Source of the DNA: Flavobacteriaceae bacterium | GTDB taxonomy: Bacteria; Bacteroidota; Bacteroidia; Flavobacteriales; Flavobacteriaceae | Assembly (NCBI GenBank): GCA_947377425.1 | Contig: CANCFZ010000133.1 | Location: forward strand, 1-6,675 | Reading direction: 5' to 3' | DNA: 6,675 nucleotides | Shown: positions 1 to 5,889 of the stretch, piece after piece | Numbering within the stretch: the first letter of the stretch is position 1 | Layout: each line of letters opens with the position of its first letter | Position numbers and translations under genes: made by a program | Notes under the pieces: model-generated | What the model was told of the DNA's origin: nothing | Seen by the model: only the letters and a program-made list of their open reading frames with translations | The model's database searches: none

Positions 1-1357
1 CAATTGACGTTTTAAACATCTTTTGTGCATCTTGATAATTACCATCAGTGTACAATTCCAATCCGCGATAAAAAGTTACTTTTTGATACGCTAATCTGTT
101 TTCCGGATTCTTATTCTTTTCTAATAATGTTAATGCTTCTTTATAATTTTTAGAAGTGATATAGGAATTAATCAACAAACTTTCAATCTCATTTTTACTT
201 GGTGATGTTGGATATTTTGCAAGAAAAGAAGACAAAACATCTGGAACTGATTGGTATGAATTTCCAATTTCATAACTGATTTTAGCATAATTCAAATTAG
301 CATCTTCTTGAATTTTCTTATCGAAATCCATTTCCGAAGCATTTTTAAAGGCGTTTAATGCTTGCTGCTTTCTCTCGGTTTTCATATAACTTTCACCCAA
401 ATGGTAATACGCATTTTGAGCTACAAAGTCTTTTCCATCAATGATTTTATTGAATTGTGAAATAGCATTTTCATAATCCTTTTGTTGGTAATAAGTGTAT
501 CCCAATTGATAGAAATCGGTGTTATTCCATTTTCCTTTTTTTCCACCATATTCTTTTAAATATGGAAGTGCTTCATCATATTTTTTCAAATTAAAATAAC
601 TTTCTCCAATGATTTTATTCAATTCTGATTTTTCCATCGCAGAAGATTTTGTCATAGCTGCTTTACCCAAATCGATAGCTTTTTGAAAATTACCTTGCTT
701 GAAATTCATGTCCGCTTGAAAATAGGATAATTTCTGTTGGTACTTTTCTTCACCCGAAACTTGATCAAAATATTTTGTTGCTTCTTTATAATTATCGCCT
801 TCATAAGCCATAAATCCTAAGTAATATTTGGCTTGAGAACCATATTCTTTAGAATTTGCTACTTTATTCAAATAGGTTGTTGCTTCTTTTTTGTTTTTAG
901 CTGAGAAAAAAGAATATCCTTTTTGGAAATTGTATTTTTCCAATTCATCATAAGTCAAGGCACTTTCGTCAACTTTGCTAAAATATTCTAGCGCTTGAGG
1001 ATAATTTCCATTTTCAAAATAATAAGTTCCAACACCAATGTAAGCTTGATTTTGCTTCGTGCTTGTTGGATAATTAGCAACGAAATCCTGCATCAATTTA
1101 TCAGCACCAGATTGATTCAATCGAATAGCACAATTCGCAATATAATAAGCACAATCGGCCTGAATGTCTTGATTTTTATTATTTTGTTGCACTTTATCAA
1201 ATAAAATTTGTGCTGCTAAATATTGCTTATCATTATACAAAGCAACTGCACTATCAAATTCTGATTGTTGATGTGTGTAAATAGCCGATTGTTGAGCGGT
1301 TATTGTGGCTCCTGAAACTAGCGCGTTTAATACCAAAAAAGCTGTCAAATTTCGCAT
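1..1357 (-). CDS. Secreted TPR-repeat protein, N-terminal 452 residues (C-terminus beyond the window's left edge)
   Basis: This reading frame is open from an ATG at 1357-1355 to the left edge, giving 452 residues with no stop. The first 21 residues look like a Sec signal peptide: MRN, then a hydrophobic core (LTAFLVLNALVSGA), then a likely cleavage site ITA|QQ. After it come about ten to twelve helical hairpins with TPR spacing and residues, for example near 31-57, 102-128, 174-200, 207-235, 244-268, 281-306, 314-341, 392-413 and 425-452. Each has a small/aromatic first helix and a 'Y-x-x-A-x-x-x-F' second helix (NYPQALEYF, NYKEATKYF, KYDEALPYL, DYENAISQF). TPR arrays are protein-binding scaffolds. 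With a signal peptide this one probably acts in the periplasm or at the outer membrane. Its partner cannot be read from the sequence. It is divergent from ftsE. The start is supported by the signal peptide and by a -7 box just upstream. The TPR call is solid; the specific role is unknown. Confidence 0.88.
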   Translation of the reverse strand, partial: MRNLTAFLVLNALVSGATITAQQSAIYTHQQSEFDSAVALYNDKQYLAAQILFDKVQQNNKNQDIQADCAYYIANCAIRLNQSGADKLMQDFVANYPTSTKQNQAYIGVGTYYFENGNYPQALEYFSKVDESALTYDELEKYNFQKGYSFFSAKNKKEATTYLNKVANSKEYGSQAKYYLGFMAYEGDNYKEATKYFDQVSGEEKYQQKLSYFQADMNFKQGNFQKAIDLGKAAMTKSSAMEKSELNKIIGESYFNLKKYDEALPYLKEYGGKKGKWNNTDFYQLGYTYYQQKDYENAISQFNKIIDGKDFVAQNAYYHLGESYMKTERKQQALNAFKNASEMDFDKKIQEDANLNYAKISYEIGNSYQSVPDVLSSFLAKYPTSPSKNEIESLLINSYITSKNYKEALTLLEKNKNPENRLAYQKVTFYRGLELYTDGNYQDAQKMFKTSI

Positions 1358-1380
1358 TAGATATTGTTTTAATTAACTCC

Positions 1381-1388
1381 CAAATTTA
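1381..1388 (-). promoter_or_regulatory. Putative -7 box of the TPR gene
   Basis: Read on the minus strand this is TAAATTTG, an exact match to the Bacteroidetes sigma-ABfr -7 consensus TAnnTTTG. Its 3' end lies 23 nt upstream of the ATG, so transcription would start near 1374 and leave a leader of about 17 nt. No TTTG-like -33 box is visible. The expected -33 position is instead occupied by a CGCGCG run (1407-1412). This is a motif match only; chance matches to a degenerate box are common in AT-rich DNA. Confidence 0.5.
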
Positions 1389-1451
1389 TCATTCTACTAT
1401 GTATAACGCGCGATTGTTTGGTTTTATTATAAACATTTTTCTTAACAATTT

Positions 1452-1581
1452 AATTTTAGATATTAAATTTTAAATATCAGACATTAAAAAGTTTCTAAAC
1501 AATAAAAATCAGGTAATTGAGTTTATTAAAATAAAATGTGAAATTTATATATTTAAAATCTAATATCTAATATCTAAAATT
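1452..1581. repeat. Imperfect inverted repeat, arms about 25 nt, in the divergent TPR/ftsE intergenic region
   Basis: The left arm is 1452-1477 and the right arm is 1549-1581, separated by 71 bp. The outer 14 nt are perfectly complementary (AATTTTAGATATTA at 1452-1465 against TAATATCTAAAATT at 1568-1581). The inner 11 nt also pair perfectly (ATTTTAAATAT at 1467-1477 against ATATTTAAAAT at 1549-1559). Between these blocks there is one mismatch, and the right arm carries one extra 7-bp unit: TAATATC occurs twice in tandem at 1561-1574. The element fills most of the space between the two promoters. It could be a small non-autonomous repeat, a member of an intergenic repeat family, or a protein-binding or hairpin structure. 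No target-site duplication is evident. The arms are very AT-rich, so part of the similarity may reflect composition. Confidence 0.6.
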
Positions 1582-1584
1582 TAT

Positions 1585-1592
1585 TACTTTTA
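1585..1592 (+). promoter_or_regulatory. Putative -7 box of ftsE
   Basis: TACTTTTA followed by CCC differs from the Bacteroidetes consensus TAnnTTTG only at the last base. It lies 20 nt upstream of the ftsE ATG, giving a predicted short A-rich leader without a Shine-Dalgarno sequence, as is usual in this phylum. No convincing -33 box is seen. The expected -33 area falls within the tandem TAATATC units of the inverted repeat's right arm, so that repeat could influence this promoter. Confidence 0.4.
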
Positions 1593-1612
1593 CCCAATAA
1601 ACAAAATTTCCT

Positions 1613-2296
1613 ATGTCACAAGTAGTATTAGCATTAAAAGACGTTACCATTTATCAAGAAAATAAAGTGATATTATCTCAAGTAAATATTGAAGTAAATC
1701 ATGGCGAATTCCTTTATATTATTGGAAAAACGGGTACTGGAAAAAGTAGTTTTATGAAAACTTTATATGGCGATTTACCACTTACAGAAGGTGAAGGTCA
1801 TATTGTTGAATATGATTTGGCAACGCTTGAAGAAAAAGACATTCCGTATTTGAGAAGAAAAATTGGAATTGTTTTTCAAGATTTTAAATTACTTCCAGAC
1901 AGAAATGTAAACGCCAACATGCTTTTTGTATTGAAAGCAACTGGTTGGACAGACACTACTGAAATGCAAAACAAAATTGACGAAGTTCTTGATAAAGTGG
2001 GCATGAAAGGATTTGCTAACCAAATGCCACACCAACTATCTGGTGGTGAACAACAACGTGTAGCCATTGCAAGAGCTTTATTGAACGATCCTGAATTAAT
2101 TCTTGCCGATGAACCAACAGGAAATTTGGATCCACAAACGAGTGTTGAAGTTCTTGAAGTACTAAAAAACATCAATGCATTAGGTAAAACCATCATCATG
2201 GCAACGCACGATTATGCTTTATTAATGAAATTCCCATCTAAAACATTAAAATGTGAAGATGGCGCTATTTTTGAAGTGGTTCAGAGAACGGTGTAA
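1613..2296 (+). CDS. ftsE: FtsE-type ABC transporter ATPase (cell-division ATP-binding protein)
   Basis: A complete 227-residue ABC ATPase with no membrane segment. Its length fits the FtsE/LolD/MacB-type group. The nucleotide-binding set is intact: A-loop aromatic Y14, Walker A GKTGTGKS at 38-45, Q-loop Q89 (VFQDFKLL), signature LSGGEQ at 142-147, Walker B LILADEP at 162-168, D-loop GNLDP and switch histidine H199 (ATHD). The 'VFQDFKLLPDRNV' stretch after the Q-loop is characteristic of FtsE. In known systems FtsE dimers bind the membrane protein FtsX and gate cell-wall hydrolases at the septum. No ftsX adjoins it here; I recall the two genes being unlinked in Flavobacteria, but cannot check that here. 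The start is the ATG 20 nt past a -7-like box. A glycosyltransferase begins 30 nt after the stop, in the same frame, so co-transcription is possible. A LolD-like role is the main alternative. Confidence 0.88.
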   Translation: MSQVVLALKDVTIYQENKVILSQVNIEVNHGEFLYIIGKTGTGKSSFMKTLYGDLPLTEGEGHIVEYDLATLEEKDIPYLRRKIGIVFQDFKLLPDRNVNANMLFVLKATGWTDTTEMQNKIDEVLDKVGMKGFANQMPHQLSGGEQQRVAIARALLNDPELILADEPTGNLDPQTSVEVLEVLKNINALGKTIIMATHDYALLMKFPSKTLKCEDGAIFEVVQRTV

Positions 2297-2326
2297 AACT
2301 GTTCATTAAATTGTAACACAAACAAT

Positions 2327-3427
2327 TTGCAAAACAAAACAATCATTATTTCGGGAATAAACATGAAAGAAGGTGGCATTTTTACCATCATGGATAATTG
2401 TTTGCAAAAAATATCAGAATACTCAGTAAAAAATAATTTAAAAGTTATTGCTTTAGTCAATGATAAATCAAAGTTTAATTATCCAAATATTGAATACATT
2501 GAATTTCCTAAAGCAAAGAAATCATGGTTACTGCGTTTGTATTATGAATATTTCTATTTCAACAAACTATCTAAAGAATTAAATCCTGATGTTTGGTTTT
2601 CACTACATGATGTTACTCCAAATGTAGTCAGCAAAAAACAATTTGTATATTTTCATCATCCTACTATTTTCTACAAATCGAGTTTTAAAGATTGGAAATT
2701 CGATTATAAAATTGGTATTTTCTCTATTTTATATCAATATTTGACACAATTCAATCTCAAAAAAAACCATACTGTTTTTGTACAACAAAATTGGATTAAA
2801 AAGGAATTTGAACAATTATACAATATCCAAAATATAAAAGTCTGTAATCCTGAATATACAGAAGAAATAACATCTGAAAAAATAGATTTAGAATCCAATA
2901 AAACACACTTCTTCTACCCTAGTTTTCCAAGAACTTTTAAGAATTTTGAGTTGATTTTTGAGGCAATTTCATTGCTTGACAATACTATAAAAAGTAAAGT
3001 AAAGCTTCATTTTACAACCATTAAAGACAATCCGCATCGTTTTGCGAAATACCTTTACAACAAGCACAAAACAATGCCAGAAGTTGATTTTAAAGGTTGG
3101 ATTTCAAGAGATGAAGTGTTGAAACTTTATAATTCAGTAGATTGCATTGTTTTTCCTTCTAAATTGGAAACTTGGGGTTTGCCATTATCAGAAGCCAAGG
3201 CATTCAACAAACCTATACTTGCAGCCAATTTGCCATATGCTAAAGAAACAGTTGGTAACTACGATAAAGTATCATTTTTTGATACAGAAAAACCAAAAGA
3301 ATTGGCACAACTGATTACTGATTTTGTAAATAACACAATTCATTATCAAGGAAATAATGATACATTTGATAAAAATGACCAATTGAATGATTGGAATACT
3401 ATTTTTGATTTTATTTTAAAAGAATAA
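2327..3427 (+). CDS. Glycosyltransferase, GT4-type (GT-B fold), TTG start
   Basis: A complete 366-residue soluble protein with GT-B architecture, predicted to transfer a sugar from a nucleotide donor to a glycan or lipid-linked acceptor on the cytoplasmic face of the membrane. The N-terminal domain begins with the strand TIIISGI and a Gly-Gly loop (G16, G17), with a conserved-looking YFHHP at 109-112. The C-terminal domain has the donor-phosphate residues R202 and K205 (FPRTFKN) and the retaining-GT E-x7-E pair E281/E289 (ETWGLPLSEA). The only start that keeps the first beta strand is TTG at 2327. The next ATG, at 2363, would delete residues 1-12 including that strand, and no ATG lies between the ftsE stop and 2327. 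It sits 30 nt after ftsE and 1 nt before the GT2 gene, so it is probably coupled to GT2. Donor and acceptor cannot be read from the sequence. An A8 tract occurs at 2759-2766. Confidence 0.85.
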   Translation: MQNKTIIISGINMKEGGIFTIMDNCLQKISEYSVKNNLKVIALVNDKSKFNYPNIEYIEFPKAKKSWLLRLYYEYFYFNKLSKELNPDVWFSLHDVTPNVVSKKQFVYFHHPTIFYKSSFKDWKFDYKIGIFSILYQYLTQFNLKKNHTVFVQQNWIKKEFEQLYNIQNIKVCNPEYTEEITSEKIDLESNKTHFFYPSFPRTFKNFELIFEAISLLDNTIKSKVKLHFTTIKDNPHRFAKYLYNKHKTMPEVDFKGWISRDEVLKLYNSVDCIVFPSKLETWGLPLSEAKAFNKPILAANLPYAKETVGNYDKVSFFDTEKPKELAQLITDFVNNTIHYQGNNDTFDKNDQLNDWNTIFDFILKE

Positions 3428-3428
3428 T

Positions 3429-4376
3429 ATGCCTTTTTTCTCCGTTATCATTCCGCTTTACAACAAAGATAAGTATGTTGAAAATACCTTAAAAAGTATT
3501 CTCAATCAAACTTTTACGGATTATGAAATTTTAATAATAAATGATTGTTCTACTGATAAAAGTGTTGAAAAAGTAAAACCTTTTCTTTCTGAGAATATAA
3601 AGTTAATCGAGCATTCTGAAAATAAAGGACTTTCAGCAGCAAGAAATACAGGAATCAAAAATGCTGCTTCCAGTTACATCACTTTCCTCGATGCCGATGA
3701 TTTGTGGAAACCTCATTTTCTAGAAACAATTCATAAGCTGATTATAGATTTTCCTGAAGCAGGCATTTTTGCCACTAATTATGAAGAAATTTACAATTCA
3801 AAAATTGCTAATCCACACAATCACGCTGAAAATTTAACCAAAGATAGTTCGCAAATTATCGACTTTTTTAAATATAATTTAGGGCAAGGAATTTACAATC
3901 ATGGAAGTGTTTGTTTTCATAAAAAGGTATATCAAACAGTTGGTTTTTACGATGAAAACATAGATTTTTCAGAAGATCTTGATTTCAATATTCGTGCCAA
4001 TGCTGCTTTCAAATTGGCTTTTTGCAATACAGTTGGAATGAGTTATTTTATGCAAACCGACAATCAACTGACACGAAGTTCGATTTTGAATAAAAGACTT
4101 CCTGATTATGATAAATACGATTTTCTCGCTAAAGGAAATGATAGTTTTCAAAAGTACCTTTCTTTTGAACGCTATGTTTTAGCAAAACACATTAAAACGG
4201 ATGGTGATTATGAATTATATAAAAAAATAAGTTCCAAAATTGATTTTGATCAACTCAATTTTAAACAAAAAATACTATTGAAACTTCCAGTCTTCATGCT
4301 AAAAAGTATTCAAAAGATAAAAGGTATACTATCTAAAAAAGGAATGAAAGTTACGAGTTACTCAAGAATGAAATAA
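3429..4376 (+). CDS. Glycosyltransferase family 2 (GT-A fold)
   Basis: A complete 315-residue GT2 enzyme. The N-terminus FFSVIIPLYNKDKYV is the family's first strand and loop. It is followed by the uridine-binding NDCSTD (39 onwards), the KGLSAARNTGI stretch (66-76), the metal-binding DxD in FLDADD (D88, D90) and a candidate catalytic-base region SEDLDF (E182/D183). GT2 enzymes of this kind are usually inverting and add one sugar to a growing surface-glycan chain. The C-terminal third (about 240-315) is helical, lysine-rich and basic, which may hold the enzyme at the membrane; no transmembrane span is evident. The ATG comes 1 nt after the upstream glycosyltransferase's stop, indicating translational coupling. 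Its last 26 bp overlap the 3' end of the convergent ketoisomerase gene. The sugar specificity is not determinable. Confidence 0.92.
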   Translation: MPFFSVIIPLYNKDKYVENTLKSILNQTFTDYEILIINDCSTDKSVEKVKPFLSENIKLIEHSENKGLSAARNTGIKNAASSYITFLDADDLWKPHFLETIHKLIIDFPEAGIFATNYEEIYNSKIANPHNHAENLTKDSSQIIDFFKYNLGQGIYNHGSVCFHKKVYQTVGFYDENIDFSEDLDFNIRANAAFKLAFCNTVGMSYFMQTDNQLTRSSILNKRLPDYDKYDFLAKGNDSFQKYLSFERYVLAKHIKTDGDYELYKKISSKIDFDQLNFKQKILLKLPVFMLKSIQKIKGILSKKGMKVTSYSRMK

Positions 4377-4749
4377 ACTCATCGTAGTTTCTAATATAAT
4401 CGTCTTCGCTAAAAACATCGGAAGCCAGAACCAAACAAACAGCTCCAGAAGAAAAATTTTCTAGTTCACGCCAAATATTTGTACTGATTAAAAGCCCTTT
4501 ATCAGGCTTGTTCAAAGTAACTGTTTTGGTTGTACTCCCATCTTTAAGAACTACATCAAAACTTCCTGAAAGTGCTACTAAAAATTCAGATTGCTCTTTG
4601 TGTGCATGACCTCCACGATGGGCATTGCTTGGAACATCAAACAAATAATAAACACGTTTTACATCAAAAGGAAGTACATTTTTTTCAATAATTGCAAGGT
4701 TTCCTCTGTGGTCTTCTACCTTTGGAATTGTAATAATTTCTACGTTCAT
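4351..4749 (-). CDS. fdtA: dTDP-4-keto-6-deoxyhexose 3,4-ketoisomerase, FdtA/QdtA-like (WxcM-like cupin)
   Basis: A complete 132-residue small cupin with the hallmarks of the FdtA/QdtA/WxcM family (PF05523). These are HRGNLAIIE near the N-terminus, the active-site segment RGGHAHK with R45, H48 and H50, the cupin strand LSGSFDVVLKDG, and the conserved tail GLLISTNIWREL ... LVLAS ... EDDYIRNYDEF. Characterised members isomerise the C4 keto group of dTDP-4-keto-6-deoxyglucose to C3. An aminotransferase and an acetyltransferase then complete dTDP-Fuc3NAc or dTDP-Qui3NAc. Sequence alone cannot tell the FdtA (galacto) from the QdtA (gluco) product, so the symbol marks the family only. Its ATG follows the upstream GT4 stop by 1 nt, so the two are one operon. 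None of the expected pathway partners is in the window. The 3' end overlaps the convergent GT2 gene by 26 bp. Confidence 0.88.
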   Translation of the reverse strand: MNVEIITIPKVEDHRGNLAIIEKNVLPFDVKRVYYLFDVPSNAHRGGHAHKEQSEFLVALSGSFDVVLKDGSTTKTVTLNKPDKGLLISTNIWRELENFSSGAVCLVLASDVFSEDDYIRNYDEFISFLSNS

Positions 4750-4750
4750 T

Positions 4751-5854
4751 TTATTTAATTTTCATCAGTTCTAGCCATTGTAAACCTATATTTTCGACAC
4801 TGAATTTTTGCACACTTACTTTGGCATTACTTTTACAATGATAATACAATTTTTCGTTTAAAACCATTTCATTCATCGCTTCTATAAGTTTTTCTTGGTT
4901 TTGATCTTCTACTAAAAGTCCGTTTTCTTTATCGATAATAATTTCACTAGGACCCGAATTACAATCGAAAGCAACTATTGGAGTTTCGCAGGCTAATGAT
5001 TCCAAAAGCACAGTTGGAAAACCTTCATTTCGACTGGATAAGACCGTAAAGAAAGCATTTTTATAATAGGGAAATGGATTGTTTATTTTTCCTTTAAATA
5101 AAACTACATCTTCCAAATGAAGTGATTGCACTAATTTTTCTAAATCATTTTTTAATAAACCATCTCCTAAAATTACAAGTTTAATATTGTTTTTTGGTAA
5201 ATCAGATTTGGCAAAACAACTTATTAATTTATCAAATTGTTTTACATCATCTTCCATTCTACCAACTGCCAAAATGTATTTATAATCAATAGTAAAAGCT
5301 TCGTTTGCTTTTTTCTCGATGAACTCAAAATCAATTGGATTATAAATTCGTTGCACATTGGAATAATTGAAATCAGAAAATACTTTTTCTTTTATAGTAT
5401 CTGAAACAGTAATAATTTTATAACAATTAGAGTAAATTTTATTGGCTAAATAATTATTTTTAGGAAAATACATATCCGTCATATAACTGTGAATTGTAAC
5501 AATTAATGGCAACGAAAAAATATTTTTAGCAATATAGAGCTCTTGAATTGAATGACGTTTTACTCTAAAATCAATGATGTAGTCAAATTTATTTTCTTTA
5601 AAAAATTGCTTTAAAATTCTAAATCGTATTAATCTATTTAAGAATCCATTAGACTCATTTTTAAATTTTCCAAGATTCAAAAGTTCGCCAGCAAATTCAT
5701 ATTCAATTTTATCAACTACAACTACATGATGTACTTTGCAATTGTTTTTCTCAAAAAAAATAGACAATAAAGCCGAACAACGTTCTGCACCGCCTGTTGC
5801 CAGTTGGTCGGAAACCATACAAATTCTATGTCGCTTTTTTTCGGAAACGTTCAT
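4751..5854 (-). CDS. Glycosyltransferase, GT4 family (GT-B fold)
   Basis: A complete 367-residue retaining GT4-type enzyme. The N-terminal domain has the strand ICMVSDQLATGGAER with the Gly-Gly acceptor loop (G21, G22), H122 (VTIHSY), ITVSD (148-152) and the interdomain YNPID (171-175). The C-terminal domain begins ILAVGRM, with R199 and K205 placed for donor phosphate binding, then VILGDG (227-232). It contains the E-x7-E pair E277/E285 in NEGFPTVLLES and a typical GLLVEDQ loop (312-318). The style resembles the CapM/PglJ group that extends undecaprenyl-linked oligosaccharides, but the donor is unknown. It is the first gene of a two-gene minus operon, with the ketoisomerase 1 nt downstream. 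The ATG is supported by a perfect -7 box 19 nt upstream. A T8 run at 5753-5760 (plus-strand A8) falls in codons 32-34, early enough that slippage would be a null. Confidence 0.92.
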   Translation of the reverse strand: MNVSEKKRHRICMVSDQLATGGAERCSALLSIFFEKNNCKVHHVVVVDKIEYEFAGELLNLGKFKNESNGFLNRLIRFRILKQFFKENKFDYIIDFRVKRHSIQELYIAKNIFSLPLIVTIHSYMTDMYFPKNNYLANKIYSNCYKIITVSDTIKEKVFSDFNYSNVQRIYNPIDFEFIEKKANEAFTIDYKYILAVGRMEDDVKQFDKLISCFAKSDLPKNNIKLVILGDGLLKNDLEKLVQSLHLEDVVLFKGKINNPFPYYKNAFFTVLSSRNEGFPTVLLESLACETPIVAFDCNSGPSEIIIDKENGLLVEDQNQEKLIEAMNEMVLNEKLYYHCKSNAKVSVQKFSVENIGLQWLELMKIK

Positions 5855-5862
5855 TTTTTGAC

Positions 5863-5870
5863 TATTTTAG
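5863..5870 (+). promoter_or_regulatory. Weak candidate -7 box for the rightmost glycosyltransferase
   Basis: TATTTTAG matches TAnnTTTG except for A in place of the third T. It lies 19 nt upstream of the GTG start. It is the best plus-strand candidate in the 35-bp gap, and no -33 box supports it. If real, it interlocks with the opposing -7 box at 5874-5881. Confidence 0.25.
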
Positions 5871-5873
5871 CAA

Positions 5874-5881
5874 CAAATATA
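5874..5881 (-). promoter_or_regulatory. Putative -7 box of the minus-strand GT4/ketoisomerase operon
   Basis: Read on the minus strand this is TATATTTG, an exact fit to TAnnTTTG. It ends 19 nt before the ATG at 5854, predicting a start near 5868 and a leader of about 14 nt. No clear -33 box is seen; that region would lie inside the first codons of the divergent plus gene. This is a motif match without experimental support. Confidence 0.5.
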
Positions 5882-5889
5882 AGCAATAA

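Noticed and set aside
995..1204. Plus-strand 69-codon open frame
   Set aside because: It lies wholly inside the TPR gene on the opposite strand, encodes a low-complexity isoleucine-rich product, and has no promoter or family resemblance.
1451..1583. TA target-site duplication around the inverted repeat, as for a transposed element
   Set aside because: TA dinucleotides occur at 1451-1452 and 1582-1583 but are not symmetric with the arm ends, and TA is too common in this sequence to count.
1876..2199. Minus-strand 107-codon open frame
   Set aside because: It is the antisense shadow of the ftsE core motifs. The protein has no recognisable features.
2266..2273. TATTTTTG, a perfect TAnnTTTG match upstream of the 2327 glycosyltransferase
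   Set aside because: It sits in ftsE codons for Ala-Ile-Phe-Glu, is 53 nt from the start codon, and has no -33 box. Such matches are expected by chance in AT-rich coding DNA, so I did not call a promoter.
2291..2319. Possible GTGT...ACAC hairpin between ftsE and the next gene
   Set aside because: The arms are only 4 nt around a 21-nt loop with no T-tract, too weak for a terminator or attenuator.
3969..4151. Minus-strand 60-codon open frame
   Set aside because: It is the antisense shadow of the GT2 gene, with no family features.
4377..4460. Bidirectional terminator at the convergent gene ends
   Set aside because: I found no GC-rich stem with a flanking T or A tract here; the region is coding on the minus strand.
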